Positions 1 through 9,904 of a stretch of 64,000 nucleotides of DNA are shown one piece after another. Position 1 is the first letter of the stretch, and the number at the start of each line of letters is the position of its first letter. Source of the stretch: Notamacropus eugenii. Its lineage: Eukaryota; Chordata; Mammalia; Diprotodontia; Macropodidae. A program made the position numbers and the translations under genes. The notes below the pieces were generated by a model. It was not told the DNA's origin. It did no database searches and saw nothing but the letters and a program-made list of their open reading frames with translations. Location: contig NC_092872.1 in NCBI RefSeq assembly GCF_028372415.1, positions 265,757,008 to 265,821,007 of the forward strand. Direction: 5' to 3'.

Positions 1-100
1 AAGCACTGTCTTTTCTTTAAGTCTATCTTTGGTACTTAGTACAGTGCCTGGCACATAGTAGGTGCTAAATAAAGGTTTATTGAATTTAGTTGAATTGACA
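1..100 (+). repeat. L2 LINE 3' end
   Basis: It carries the conserved L2 terminal words: a version of CAGTGCCTGGCACATAGTAG followed by a diverged AATAAATG-like end. The copy is cut by the window edge. Confidence 0.75.
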
Positions 101-233
101 ATCAGCAGAGTAGTTTCATCAGCAGTGCCTAGTACAGAGACACATGCCTATTTACTCAACAGCAGACACTACAAGAACAAGCAATTGGGCCCCCCTCTGC
201 TAGTTTTCATCTCCGCATATTCAACCACCTCTG

Positions 234-259
234 TTAGTAGTAGCAGCAGCAGCAGCAGC
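234..259 (+). repeat. (TAG/CAG)n trinucleotide repeat
   Basis: Three TAG units run into about six CAG units, next to the poly-A-side end of the minus-strand SINE that follows. Confidence 0.85.
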
Positions 260-500
260 TAGCACTTGTAGAGCATCTACCATATGCCAGGCACTGTGGA
301 AAGTACTTTACATATGTACTTGATCCTCATAATAATCCTGGGAGATCAATGCCATTATTATTATTACAGCTGGGGAGACTCAGTCAGACAGTGGTTAAGT
401 GACTTGCTTAGACTCACACAGCTAGTAAGTGTCTAAGGGTACATTCGAACAAAGGTCTTCCTGCCTCCTGGCCTCTATCCACTGTACCACACAGAGCTAT
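260..500 (-). repeat. tRNA-derived SINE (MIR/Ther-1 type)
   Basis: Read on the minus strand it has a tRNA-like head, a box-B-like word, the core GTGTGA..CAAGTCACTTAACC and a tail near GATCCTCATAATAATCC. The plus strand shows the usual antisense word CACACAGCTAGTAAGTGTCT. Confidence 0.85.
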
Positions 501-834
501 CCAGTATGCCATGTTTACATAGTGCCCTTCTGGAAAGACTGGGAGATCCAAAGTCCTGGAGCTCTGGGTGAGATGTGATCATCCTAGTCACAAGATTCTG
601 CCACTATCCCAAAATAACACTGTCTTCATGGGGTTCCCTGAAGAGAGAGGTCCCTTTTAGGGACCCCACATTCTACATATGTGGTCAAGCACCAACTTCT
701 CTTTGTAGTTCTGGGTTAAGAGAGCAGTGGGTGGTCAGAACTGAAAGTCAAAACCACAGCAGGAAGAATCCGATTGCTACAACAAATGTCACCAGGTTTT
801 CCCAAGATGATTCTAACATTAAGTTTACCCAGAG
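501..834. other. Stretch without recognised features
   Basis: I see no diagnostic repeat words here. An 89-codon open frame (575-844, +) has no recognisable motif and runs into the next SINE, so it is not called as a gene. Confidence 0.5.
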
Positions 835-1090
835 AGGCAGCTAGGTGGTACAATGGGTAGAGTACAGAGCCCAGAGGTAGGAATACTTGAATTCAAATCC
901 CGTCTCAGACATTATACTACTTGTGTGACCCTGGACGAGTTACTGAACTACTGTCTACCTCAGTTTCCTCATCTATAAAATGGGGATAATAATAGTACCT
1001 TGCTGCCATGTCTGTTGTTAGGATCAAATGAGATATTTGTAAAATGCTTAGCATCATGTCTGGTGCTTAACAAATGCTTGCTTGCTTCCT
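835..1090 (+). repeat. Full-length marsupial tRNA-SINE
   Basis: The head GAGGCAGCTAGGTGGTACAA is followed by a box-B-like GAATTCAAATCCC, the core CTCAGTTTCCTCATCTATAA and the tail AAATGCTTAGC..CTGGTGCTTAACAAATGC. All SINE modules are present in order. Confidence 0.9.
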
Positions 1091-1179
1091 TCCTCTTAGG
1101 ATATCTTGCCATGTTGCACTATTATTTTGTTCCTTTGCAGCATTTACTGTCTGCAGTTTGGGGTGCCTACTCTGTCCTC

Positions 1180-1310
1180 TAAAGGACATTGAAAGACCCT
1201 TAAGGACAGAGACTCTGTCTTACTTCTCTCTGTATCCCCAGGACATAACACATCTTGCCTTATATGTCCACCCTGGGCACAATCCCTTCCCACCTATTGA
1301 CTGACTGGTA
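1180..1310 (+). repeat. Diverged L2 3' end
   Basis: Weak similarity to the L2 3' end: an AAGGACAGAGACTCTGTCTT-like word followed by TGTATCCCCAGGACATAACA. The polyadenylation-side end is poorly preserved. Confidence 0.45.
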
Positions 1311-1344
1311 TCCATGTGCTGTGCCCAGCTGCCTGAGGGAGGTT

Positions 1345-1500
1345 CAAAATGTGATGGATTTGGGTACAGAGGCACTGGATTCAAATCCCACCTCTACCAG
1401 TTACTTGCTTTGTGACCTTGGGGAAATTATTTAACTTCCCTGCGCTTGTTTCCTCATCTGTATAATGAGGGGAATGAGAGGATATCTTAGTTGTTTTCTA
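1345..1500 (+). repeat. MIR/MIR3 SINE
   Basis: It contains ATTCAAATCCCACCTCTACC, then TGTGACCTTGGGGAAATTAT and TTTCCTCATCTGTATAATGA. The tail is decayed. Confidence 0.8.
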
Positions 1501-2440
1501 GCTCTCTACTTTGATCCTATAACCCTCCCAAACACTCCATTCTCTACCCTGCTCCTACCACCAGCAAAATGTCCCATTTCCTCCAGCTGTACTCTCTGCT
1601 TTCTAAAGAGTAGTACAAAAAAAACTGCTCAGCTGATGCAGCCTAATAGCTGAGTTTTAATGTATTGTAATTAGGAAAGGGTTAGTTTGCCCCTTCTCTG
1701 GCTAGCAGATAACACATGCGTTTCAATAGCAACCTTCTGGAGATAATACTTTAAGTCAAAGGAGTGATTAATGATGGGAATTCCAAGCTTCTAAGATGGC
1801 TGGGAGCAAGGGAGACACTAGGGCTGGAGGGAAGGGGAAGGGGGCTTTCTATGTCCCTTCAAAGACAATATGTAGGTGACCACCTGCTCTGCCCACATAG
1901 ACAGGCAAGCCCTGCTGACATGTACAAGTGCAGAAAAAGGAAGACATGAGCACATTCATTTTCCAGACTCTTCTACTTTCCACCCCCACACTTGTGGACA
2001 AGAGTAGTATCCTCAATTAAGATCAATCGCTGGCTTGGAAGATTTTTGGTTTAAATCAACCATGTCTTTCTCTAGCCAGCGAGGTCCTTGAAAAGGTAAT
2101 GACTTCAAAGGAGGAGAAATTAACCACATCCCTAGGTAATAGATTTTGAACTTTTAGAGATTTATAGCTACTTTTTCCATTTAAAGATACTCAGCTCAGC
2201 AAATTCCAGCGCTAAGTAGAAGCGACAATTACGAGTCTTCTATCTAACTGAAAGACACTTGAACCTGGAAAATAAATAGGAGGGTTTTTTCTTAATATAA
2301 CTAGTGTGAACAGCAGAAAATGCCACTTTGCCAAGGGGACCTTTGCTGCCACAGGTTTTATACTGACTTTCCTCACTCAGAACAAAGACATTAGAGCAGT
2401 GAGTCATCTTCCTCCTCGTCAGTAATCAGGAGGTCACTTG
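1500..2440. other. Unique stretch, possible conserved element near 2000-2280
   Basis: No SINE or LINE words are recognisable. It contains perfect 8-bp inverted arms, CGCTGGCT and AGCCAGCG, about 40 bases apart (near 2028-2082), and isolated CpGs in otherwise AT-rich DNA. No coding frame is convincing. Confidence 0.4.
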
Positions 2441-2670
2441 CTGGACTTGGATTCAAGAAAATATGAGTTCAAATTCCACCTCTGACACTTACTAGCTATG
2501 TGACCAGGGGAAGTCACCTAGTATCTGTGAGGATCAGTTTCCCTGATTCTAAAATGGGGAAAATAATACTCTTAGAGCCAACTTCAGAGGTCATTGTGAG
2601 GTTCAAATGAGAAACTGTACAAAGGACGATGTAAAGGCACATATTATTACACTACTACCACTGTTATTAT
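2440..2670 (+). repeat. MIR SINE
   Basis: The words GAGTTCAAATTCCACCTCTG, ACTTACTAGCTATGTGACCA and TTCTAAAATGGGGAAAATAA occur in the expected order. Confidence 0.85.
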
Positions 2671-2689
2671 TAGGTTTAGAAATTTGCAA

Positions 2690-3140
2690 TAGCCTTTACA
2701 TACAGTGTATCGCTTGAGGCTTACAATGACCCTTTGAGGAATTTGTTGCAGCATCAACATTTCTCTTTTAAAGGTGAGGAAACAGAGTCAGAGAGGTGTA
2801 GTTACCTACCCACAGCCACAGAGCTAGTAAATGTTAGAGGCAGAATTTGAACATAGATAATACTAATGAGAAGCAAAAGCAAGAGGAAGAGGAAGAGGAA
2901 GAGGAGAAGAATTTAAGTTGCACTTCAAGGTTTACAAAATGCTTTTAAAATATTATCTCGTTTTATCTTTACAATAATCCTGGAAGTGATATTTTTATTC
3001 CCATTTTATAGATTAGGAAACTGAGGCAGATGAAGATTAAAGTGACTTGCCTAGGGTCACCCAGGGAGTGTTTGAACCCAGATTTGAACTAAGGTGTCAC
3101 TAGTTCCAGGTCCAGAACTCTACTCCATCCACTGCAAAAT
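2690..3140 (-). repeat. Two minus-strand SINEs flanking a GAAGAG repeat
   Basis: The first copy (about 2690-2870) and second copy (about 2908-3140) each carry an antisense core such as GATTAGGAAACTGAGGCAGA followed by GTGACTTGCCTAGGGTCACC. The (AAGAGG)n tract lies between them at 2881-2906. Confidence 0.8.
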
Positions 3141-3435
3141 CCAACCATCTATCACCCACCCAGAAGATTTCCTGTCCCTACCAGTGTAACTATCATCCTT
3201 CCAGACCCCCTAGTTCATCTCAAAAGCTTGTTCTTAGCTCAAAGTACATGGATTAGATTTTCTTCTGAACACTGGATTAATACCCACAGAATGCAGACTT
3301 CTAAGTCTTTGACCTATTTTCTCATTCTTCCACCTACTTGAATATTTACTTACATAATCTTAAGAAATTTACTGAATTTACTGAAATTTTAAAAAATAAA
3401 TGGCTGGAAGAATTTTAGGAACTTTAATCAAGGGA

Positions 3436-3458
3436 TTCTCTCTTTCTCTCTCTCTCCC

Positions 3459-3550
<92 letters not shown>
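3436..3550. repeat. Compound (CT)n-(CA)n microsatellite
   Basis: A CT tract (3436-3490) passes directly into a CA tract (to about 3550). Reading frames of low-complexity Ser-Leu, Thr-His or Val-Cys over it are artefacts of the repeat. Confidence 0.97.
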
Positions 3551-3849
3551 CAACAACAGTTTTTTTTGTTAGACATAGGTACATTATAGTTTCCCCAAAT
3601 TTTGAGCTTTCTGGACTGTGGTTGTGAGTGGCAGCAAGAAACAAAGTGAGCCAATAGAGGGAAAGTCTATAAGCTTGGGGGTGAAGCACTTCCTACTTGT
3701 ACCACCACCATGTTGAATTTTCCATTGTAATGTACTAAAGACACACGAAAACAGAGTATGGTATATGTGGTGTGGGTGTATAGAGTAGTAGGATTGGACC
3801 TGGGATTTGATTGGCATAGGGAACTCCAAATGGATTAACTCCCTCTCCT

Positions 3850-4030
3850 CCTCAGGCTTATTAATCCCTGCTTTGCAATTCAGAGTCTTAGAGCTCCCTG
3901 AGGCATTGATAAGTTAAGAATCTCCCAGCTTCACACTGACAATATGAGTCAGAAGGAGAACTTGAAATTAGATCTTCCTGATTTTGAGGGCTACTCTCTA
4001 GCCTCCATACCAAACTGCTTCAGGAGCAAA
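3850..4030 (-). repeat. Diverged MIR SINE
   Basis: It contains a decayed antisense core (GATAAGTTAAGAATCTCCCA) and a head-side word like ACCAAACTGCTTC. Confidence 0.55.
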
Positions 4031-4104
4031 GATATATTTGTGTAGTTATGCAAAGGACCTATGATGTCACCAGCATAGGAAAATCTACAGTGTAGATAAA
4101 TCCT

Positions 4105-4165
4105 GGGTCAGCTAAGGAGTTAGAAGATCTGAGTTCAAGTCTGACCTCAAACTAGTTGTGTGACC
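4105..4165 (+). repeat. SINE head fragment
   Basis: GTCAGCTAAGGAGTTAGAAG, GAGTTCAAGTCTGACCTCAA and CTAGTTGTGTGACCA mark a 3'-truncated tRNA-SINE. A short TG/TA tract follows at about 4190-4225. Confidence 0.65.
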
Positions 4166-4249
4166 ATGTGTGTATGCTCAGTATAATTATGTGTGTGTGT
4201 GTTTATATATATAAATATATATGCCCAGTATAATTGGATATGAACAAGT

Positions 4250-4600
4250 TTATAGAATCATAGATTCATAAAATTTTGAGTCATGTGGGACCTTAAAGAT
4301 AACTAGTCCAAAGGCTCTTATCCTGGGGTCCCTGACCTTGAATGTTTTTGTTTTTTATATTTTGACAACTGTTGAACAAACCGGCTTCATTCACAATCCT
4401 ATATATTTTATTTTATGCATTTAAAAACATGATTCTGATAAGGGATCCCTAAGCTTCACTAAACTGCCAAAGAGGATCATAGTACAAAAAACATTAAGAA
4501 TACAACCTTTCATTTTACGGAGGAAGAAAGTGAGCGCTAGCAAGAGGAAAATGGCTTGTCCAATGTCACACCAGTAGAATTGATCCTTTTCAGGGGAATT
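4250..4600 (-). repeat. MIR3-type SINE split by a hAT element
   Basis: The left part (about 4250-4308) has the antisense CR1-L3-type tail of MIR3 (ATAGATTCATAAAATTTTGA, then GGGACCTTAAAGATAACTAG). The right part (about 4507-4600) continues with TTTCATTTTACGGAGGAAGA and CAATGTCACACC. The intervening block is a separate transposon. Confidence 0.7.
4309..4506 (-). mobile_element. hAT-like miniature DNA transposon
   Basis: It is alignable by eye, in reverse orientation, to copies at 32513-32705 and 48442-48630. Shared words are TTATCCTGGGGTCC at one end and CATTAAGAA at the other, with an internal TTTTATGCATTTAAAAACAT. It is non-coding and interrupts a MIR3 copy. Which hAT family it belongs to is inferred from end sequence only. 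Confidence 0.6.
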
Positions 4601-5140
4601 TCAGAGAAAATTCAGGTCAAGTGCCTGCAAGGTGGATGGAGAGAAACGAAGGAAGAAAGGAAGGAAGTTTCCAATGTGCTGACTGAAGCATTTGGAGCAT
4701 CTGCAGTTAATCATGCCATCAGCACTCAGCCATGATTTAGGAGTGCCCATGATTGGCCACTTTAATTGCTGTTTCTCCACAGACAGTGCTGAATGCCGGA
4801 ACGGCAGATTCATCAGAGGGAGAAGCCACGCAGGACGTGACAGCTTTGAGAAGCTGGAAGGATGGCATCTGTAAAGAAAATGAGCTGTCTTTAAAGGTAG
4901 ATTCCAGTCCCCAAGGATAATGATTCTCATTTTTACCATTAAGAGGAAACAAACAGTTATTCTGGTGGGATTTCAAGGACTTTACCTTTCCTTCAGAAAT
5001 GTCCATCACAATAAAACGTGTTTCGAACCAGGAATTTCTCACCTGCTTTGAGAGATCTTCCACTTTACTGGGCAGGGGAAGGGGGAAGGGGAGGAATATT
5101 CACCCAAAGGGAGATATAGTGTCAGAAGCAGAGTGATGCA
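4601..5140. other. Low-repeat island, exon or conserved non-coding element
   Basis: No repeat words are seen. Stop codons are sparse on both strands: minus-strand frames of 112 and 108 codons and a plus-strand frame overlap here. Several CpGs survive near 4797-4838. This pattern suits a conserved element or exon. The candidate exon is listed separately. Confidence 0.45.
4783..4896 (+). CDS. Candidate internal exon of an unidentified host gene
   Basis: A 114-base segment (38 codons, phase 0) is open and is flanked by a good acceptor (polypyrimidine run ending TTTCTCCACAG) and a good donor (AAG then GTAGAT). The in-frame translation begins TVLNAGTADSSEGEA and ends ENELSLK. It is hydrophilic and not low-complexity. 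The frame is closed by TGA at 4750 and TAA at 4918, so coding would depend on both splice sites. CpGs are locally retained. I do not recognise the protein family. The signal could equally be an enhancer-like conserved element that is open by chance. Confidence 0.28.
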
Positions 5141-5209
5141 CAGAGAAGACCACTGGGCTCCTGGAAGCCCAGAGTCCTGAGTAGTAATCTCAGGCAACAA
5201 GGAACAATA

Positions 5210-5405
5210 GATAGAAAACTATGCTTAGAGGCCATAGAGATTTGAGATTGAATCCTACCTCTGACCCTCATTGGCTAGGTGATTACAGGCAAGACATGTC
5301 ACTTTTTCAGCACTCAGCATCTGAGTCTCAGTATCCTCATCTCTAAAATGGGATAATATTATCCTTTGCACCTTTTTCACAGGTTGTTGTGAGCCAAGAT
5401 GGGAA
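5210..5405 (+). repeat. MIR SINE
   Basis: Contains GATTGAATCCTACCTCTGAC, TATCCTCATCTCTAAAATGG and ACAGGTTGTTGTGAGCC. Confidence 0.8.
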
Positions 5406-5870
5406 CTGATGAGAATGTGCCCAGTCTACTCCCAGAGGTAGAGTAGCCCTGCTCCCATGATTCCCAGCCCTGTGACAATTAGAGCTAGTTAGAAACAAGA
5501 GCTGATCAAAAGTGAATGGGTTGGTTGAGGAGATGATAGGTTCCCAATGTCGAGAAGTCTAAAGGATCATTTCTTTGTTGACTATGCTGCAGGAAGGATG
5601 AGTACCTGCCAGGCATGGGTTGAATGAGGTGGCCTTCTAGGCCTTTGGGATTCTGGGATGGTCTAGGCAATGAGTTGTCTCTAGATTTGAAGCAACACAT
5701 CTCAGGGACTCAGAATATTGAGTCACTTACCCCAGTAACACCTCTGGCATGAATCATTCCTCTCTCTCTACTGCTTCACTAAGCAAAGCTATTTTAATAG
5801 CCAACTAACATGTCCTCCTATCTCTGGTCTCTCCACATTCTAATCAATCTTTCACAAACTGACATAATAA
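5405..5870. other. Unique stretch
   Basis: No feature recognised. A 64-codon minus-strand frame (5506-5700) lacks any supporting motif. Confidence 0.45.
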
Positions 5871-5873
5871 TCT

Positions 5874-6230
5874 AGGTCAGCTAAGTGGCACCACAGTGCA
5901 CAGAGCACCATGCCTGGACTGAAGAATTGAGTTCATATCCAACCTCAGACACTTAGTAACTGTATGACACTGTAAAGAAAAACAGAGACAGGAAGAGACA
6001 GTAACAGAGACAGTTAACTTGTAAGTCACTTCATCTCTGTCTGCCTCAGTTTCCCAATCTATAAAATGGAGATAATAACAGAGATAATAATAGATATATA
6101 ACAATAACAATAACCTCCCAGGGTTGTCATGAGCATCAAATGAGAAGATGTTCATAAAATAGTTCAGTGCTTGGCACATAATAAGCACTAAAAAAAGTTA
6201 AGACATAATGATAATTATTATTATAAATAA
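5874..6230 (+). repeat. Full-length marsupial tRNA-SINE with internal expansion
   Basis: The head GTCAGCTAAGTGGCACCACA, core GTCTGCCTCAGTTTCCCAAT and tail CAGTGCTTGGCACATAATAA are all present. A purine-rich insert of about 45 bases (about 5972-6018) sits between TGTATGACACTG and the core, and the A-rich segment after the core is expanded. Confidence 0.85.
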
Positions 6231-6448
6231 ATGGATAAAGCATTTATTAAGCACTTCTTATGTGCTAAACTCTAGGGATACACATACAAAATGCAGTCCC
6301 TGCCCTCAAGGAGCTTCTATTCTAATGGGAAAAAACAACACATAAAGGAGAGAATGTGACCCACTGGGTGACATGGTGTGGAGATGGTTGGAACAAGATG
6401 GTAGAGGTCAGCTTTGAGACTGGATGAGATGAAGGCTCATTTATCAAT
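6231..6448 (-). repeat. L2 LINE fragment, left part of an interrupted copy
   Basis: The antisense L2 words GCATTTATTAAGCACTTCTT, CCCTGCCCTCAAGGAGCTTC and TCTAATGGG are present. The copy resumes at about 9223 on the far side of the HAL1-like element. Confidence 0.75.
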
Positions 6449-6459
6449 GTCCAACTTCT
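6449..6459. repeat. Target-site duplication, left copy
   Basis: GTCCAACTTCT is repeated exactly at 9212-9222 and brackets the minus-strand HAL1-like element. It abuts the T-run that is the antisense of the element's poly-A tail. Confidence 0.85.
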
Positions 6460-7561
6460 TTTTTTCCAATTTATTTATTTATTTTTCATTCTCAACATTC
6501 ATTTCCACAAGATTTTGAGTTTCAAATTTTCTCCCCATCTCTCCCCTCCCCCCACCCCAAAACACCATGCATTCTGATTACCCTCTTCCCCCAATCTACC
6601 CTTCCTTCTTCCACACCCCTCCCTTCCCTTATCCCCATCTTCTCTCTTTTCTTGTAGGGCAAGATATATTTCTACACCCCATTACCTGTATTTCTTATTT
6701 CCCAGTTACATGCAAAAATAATTCTCTACATTGGTTCCTAAAACTTTGAGTTCTAACTTCTCTCCCTTCCTCCTTCCCCACCCATCCCCACTGAGAAGGC
6801 AAACAATTCAATATGGGTTATGTATGTGTAGTTTTGCTAAAGACTTCCATAATAGTCATGTTGTGAAAGACTAACTATGTTTCCCTCCATCCTATCCTGC
6901 TCCCCATTTATTCTATTCTCTCTTTTGACCTTATCCCTCCCCAAATGTGTTTACCGCCCCACCATTTGCCCTGCCTTCTATCATCCTCCCCACTTCCCAC
7001 TTATGCCCTTCTCCCCTACTTTCCTGTAGTGTAAGATAGATTTTCATACCAACTTGAATATGCATGTTATTCCCTCCTTAAACCAAATGTGATGAGAGTA
7101 AGCTTCACTTTTTCCCTCCCCTCCCCCTTTTCCCCTCCACTGAAAAAGCTTTTCCTTGCCTTTTTTATGAGATAATTTGTTCCATTCCATTTCTCCCTTT
7201 GTCCTCCCAATATATTCTTCTCTCACCCCTTAATTTTATTAGATATCATTCCTTCCTATTCAACTCACCCTGTACCCTCTGTCTATATATGTGTGTGTTT
7301 ATGTGTATGTGTGTATAATCCCTCCAACTACCCAAATACTGATAAAAGTTTTAAGAGTTACAAATATAATCTTTCCATGTAGGAATGTAAACAGTTCAGT
7401 TTTGGTAAGCCCCTTATGATTTCTCTTTCCTGTTAACCTTTTCATGCTTCTCTTGATTCTTGTGTTTGAAGGTCAAATTTTCTATTCAAGTCTCATCTTT
7501 TCATCAAGAATGTTTGAAAGTCTTTCTTAAAGTATTGAAGTATTATACTCAGTTTTGCTGG

Positions 7562-8629
7562 TTAGGTGATTCCTGGTTTTAATCCTAGTTCCTTTGACTT
7601 CTGGAATATCATATTCGAAGCCCCACGATCCCTTAATGTAGAAGCTACTAGATCTTGTGTTATCCTGAATGTATTTTCACAATACTCAAATTGTTTCTTT
7701 CTGGCTGCTTGCAATATTTTCTCCTTGACCTGGGAACTCTGGAATTTGGCTACAATATTCTTAGGACTTTTTCTTTTCAGATCTCTTTCAGGAGGTGATT
7801 GGTGAATTCCTTCAATATTTATTTTACCCTCTAGTTCCAGAATATCAAGGCAGTTTTCCTTGATAATTTCATGAAAGATGATGTCTAGGCTCTTTTTTTG
7901 ATCATGGCTTTCAGGTAGTTCCATAATTTTTAAATTGTCTCTCCTGGATCTATTTTCCAGGTCAGTTCTTTTTCCAATGAGATATTTCACATTGTCATCT
8001 ATTTTTTTATTCTTTTGATTTTGTTTTGTAATTTCTTGGTTTTTCATGAAGTCATTAGCTTCCATCTGCTCCATTCTCATTTTTAAAGACCTATTTTCTT
8101 CAGTGAGCTTTTGAACTTCCTTTTCCATTTAGCTAATTCTGCTCTTTAGTGCATTCTTCTCCTCATTGACTTTTTTGGCCTCTTTTGCCATTTCAGTTAG
8201 TCTATTTTTAAAGGTGTTAGTTTTTTCAGCAATTTTTTGGGTCTCCTTTAGCAAGCTGTTAACTTGTTTTTCATCATTTTCTTGCATTGCTCTCATTTCT
8301 CTTCCCAATTTTTCCTCCACCTCTCTTACTTGATTTTCAAAATCCTTTTTGAGCTCTTCCATGACCTGAGACCATTGCATATTTATTTTAGAGATTTTGG
8401 ATGCAGAAGCCTTGACTTTTAGGTCTTCCTCTGATGGTATGCATTGTTCCTCCTCATCCAAAAGGATGGAAGAAAATACCTGCTCACCAAGAAAATAACC
8501 TTCTATTGTCTTGTTCTTTTTCCCTTTTTGAGTATTTTCCCAGCCAGTTACTTGACTTTTGAGTTCTTTGTCAAGAGGAGGGTATATTCTGGGGATCTGT
8601 AAGTTCTCAGTTCCTCCAAGGTGGCACAA
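7562..8629 (-). pseudogene. L1/HAL1 ORF1 (RNA-binding chaperone), one in-frame stop
   Basis: The two open halves (8629-8132 and 8128-7562) are in the same frame and are separated only by a TAA at 8131-8129, about codon 167. The total is roughly 355 codons, normal for L1 ORF1p. Residues of about 85-225 are Lys/Glu-rich heptad-like sequence, the coiled coil that trimerises ORF1p. After it comes the RRM signature ENRSRRDNLKIMELPE, then a C-terminal domain ending near SKELGLKPGIT. This end is somewhat short, because L1 ORF1p usually continues about 20-30 residues further. No frameshift is visible, so decay is light. The first Met is chosen as the longest frame. A downstream Met before the coiled coil is also possible. 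Confidence 0.85.
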
Positions 8630-8805
8630 TCAAGGGAGAGGAGTTTACTCCTCTCCAGGCCTGCACTCTGGTCTGTGAACAGGATTCCCTCTCCAGAGCC
8701 TCCACCAGCTCCACCACTTCCTCCTCACCCCAGGGTCACCACTCAGGGCTGAGATTAAGATCAGCTGCTCAATTCCCCCAGGGTCTTTAGACCAGGGCTC
8801 CAACA

Positions 8806-9120
8806 ATGGAAGCTGCTGCTGCCTGGGGCTGGAACTATACTATTGCATTCCCTTCTCACCCAAGTGAAAAAACTTTCTCACTGACCTTTGAAGTTGTCTT
8901 TGGCAGTTGGGAGTTAAGGAATCTGGGACTTGCAGCTGCTGCTAGGCACCGTGAAGTCTGCTCCAATCCTGTCCTTGCCATGATGTGGCCAAGCCTGGGC
9001 TGCACTCCACTCTGTGCCTGGTGTGATAGACCTTTCCTGTCAGTCTTCCAGGCTACCTTGGGCTGGAAATCTCTTTCACTCTATTGTTTTGTGGCTTCTG
9101 CTGCTCTAGAATTTGTTTAG
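8806..9120 (+). other. Antisense ORF in the HAL1-like 5' UTR
   Basis: A 104-codon frame runs antisense to the element's 5' UTR. Its ATG sits in a strong initiation context (A at -3, G at +4: CAACAATGG). The N-terminus MEAAAAWGW and the Cys/Trp-rich remainder match nothing I know. Primate L1 carries a short antisense ORF0 in the same region, which makes the position interesting. The GC-rich leader could also be open by chance. Confidence 0.25.
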
Positions 9121-9211
9121 AGTCATTTTTACAGGTATTTTATAGGCTTTTGGGGGAGAGCTTCTAGAGGTGCATCTTTCTACTCTGCCATCTTGACTCT
9201 GCTTCCTTGAG

Positions 9212-9222
9212 GTCCAACTTCT
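9212..9222. repeat. Target-site duplication, right copy
   Basis: GTCCAACTTCT is identical to 6449-6459. It lies just outside the 5' end of the minus-strand HAL1-like element. Confidence 0.85.
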
Positions 9223-9420
9223 GGGAGACAGAATCCAGGTGTAGGAAGAAGAAGAGAATGATGGCTGGAATAGAGGCATCTTGGTGTGAAGATAGGGAAT
9301 GAAGACTTCTGGGAGGCCAATGATAGGAAGTAAGCCTGGAAAAGTAGAGTCCAGACCATATTATGGAGGGTCTTAAATACCAAGCAAAGGCGTGTGAACT
9401 TACTAGACAACAGAGAAGAG
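9223..9420 (-). repeat. L2 LINE fragment, right part of interrupted copy
   Basis: It continues the L2 broken at 6448. The antisense word TATTATGGAGGGTCTTAAAT corresponds to the GGTTATAAAGGACTTTC region of the L2 at 12640-13440. Confidence 0.65.
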
Positions 9421-9662
9421 GCGGCTAAATGCCTTGGTGGATAGAGTACTGATCCTGGAATCAAAAAGACTTGAGTTCAAATATAGTCTCAGACATTTAT
9501 TAGCCCACGTGACCCTGGGAAAAATCACTTAACCTCTATTTGCCTTAATCTGCTAGGGAAGGAAATAGCAAACTACCCCAATATCTTTGCCAAGAAACCC
9601 CCATGAACAGTATTGGCATGCTATGTTCCAGGAGTCAGACACAACTGAACACAAGAACAAGA
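9420..9662 (+). repeat. tRNA-SINE with RTE-type tail
   Basis: The head GAGGCGGCTAAATGCCTTGG and TTGAGTTCAAATATAGTCTC lead into the CCCCAATATCTTTGCCAAGA and GGAGTCAGACACAACTGAAC tail. That tail resembles the BovB/RTE 3' end, so I infer RTE-mediated mobilisation. Confidence 0.85.
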
Positions 9663-9904
9663 CAATAGGGAACCTCTAAGGATTTTTTAGCAAAGGTCTG
9701 CCTGACTCCAGTCCCTACTACCTAGCTTCAATCTAGCTAGATATCTATTTACCCAACTCCTTTAATCAGCAATGACTTTCTACTCTGAATTCATCTTCAC
9801 AGCTTTATTTTGTAGTTTTCCAGGTCATTTATGACACATTATAGTTACCTGTATCATTGTCATGTTCTCCTACAAACTTTTTAGCTCTGTACAAAGCAGA
9901 AAGG

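Larger units (their letters stand above)
6460..9211 (-). mobile_element. Full-length HAL1-like (ORF1-only L1) retrotransposon
   Basis: About 2.75 kb on the minus strand. In transcript order it has a 5' UTR of about 580 bases that begins near AAGATGGCAGAGTAGAAAG (about 9197-9176), then ORF1 (8629-7562), then a 1.1-kb non-coding 3' region that is strongly purine-rich on the transcribed strand. It ends with AATAAATAAATAAAT-like signals and a short A-tail. No ORF2 (endonuclease/reverse transcriptase) sequence lies between ORF1 and the tail. That is the defining layout of HAL1 (half-L1) elements, which must borrow L1 enzymes. Exact 11-bp target duplications and the interrupted host L2 show one insertion of a complete unit. 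An alternative is an L1 that lost ORF2 by deletion, but no internal junction is apparent. Confidence 0.85.

Noticed and set aside
3400..3689. Open frames of 66-76 codons across the CT/CA tract
   Set aside because: The translations are Ser-Leu, Thr-His, Val-Cys or Arg-Glu dipeptide runs forced by the microsatellite.
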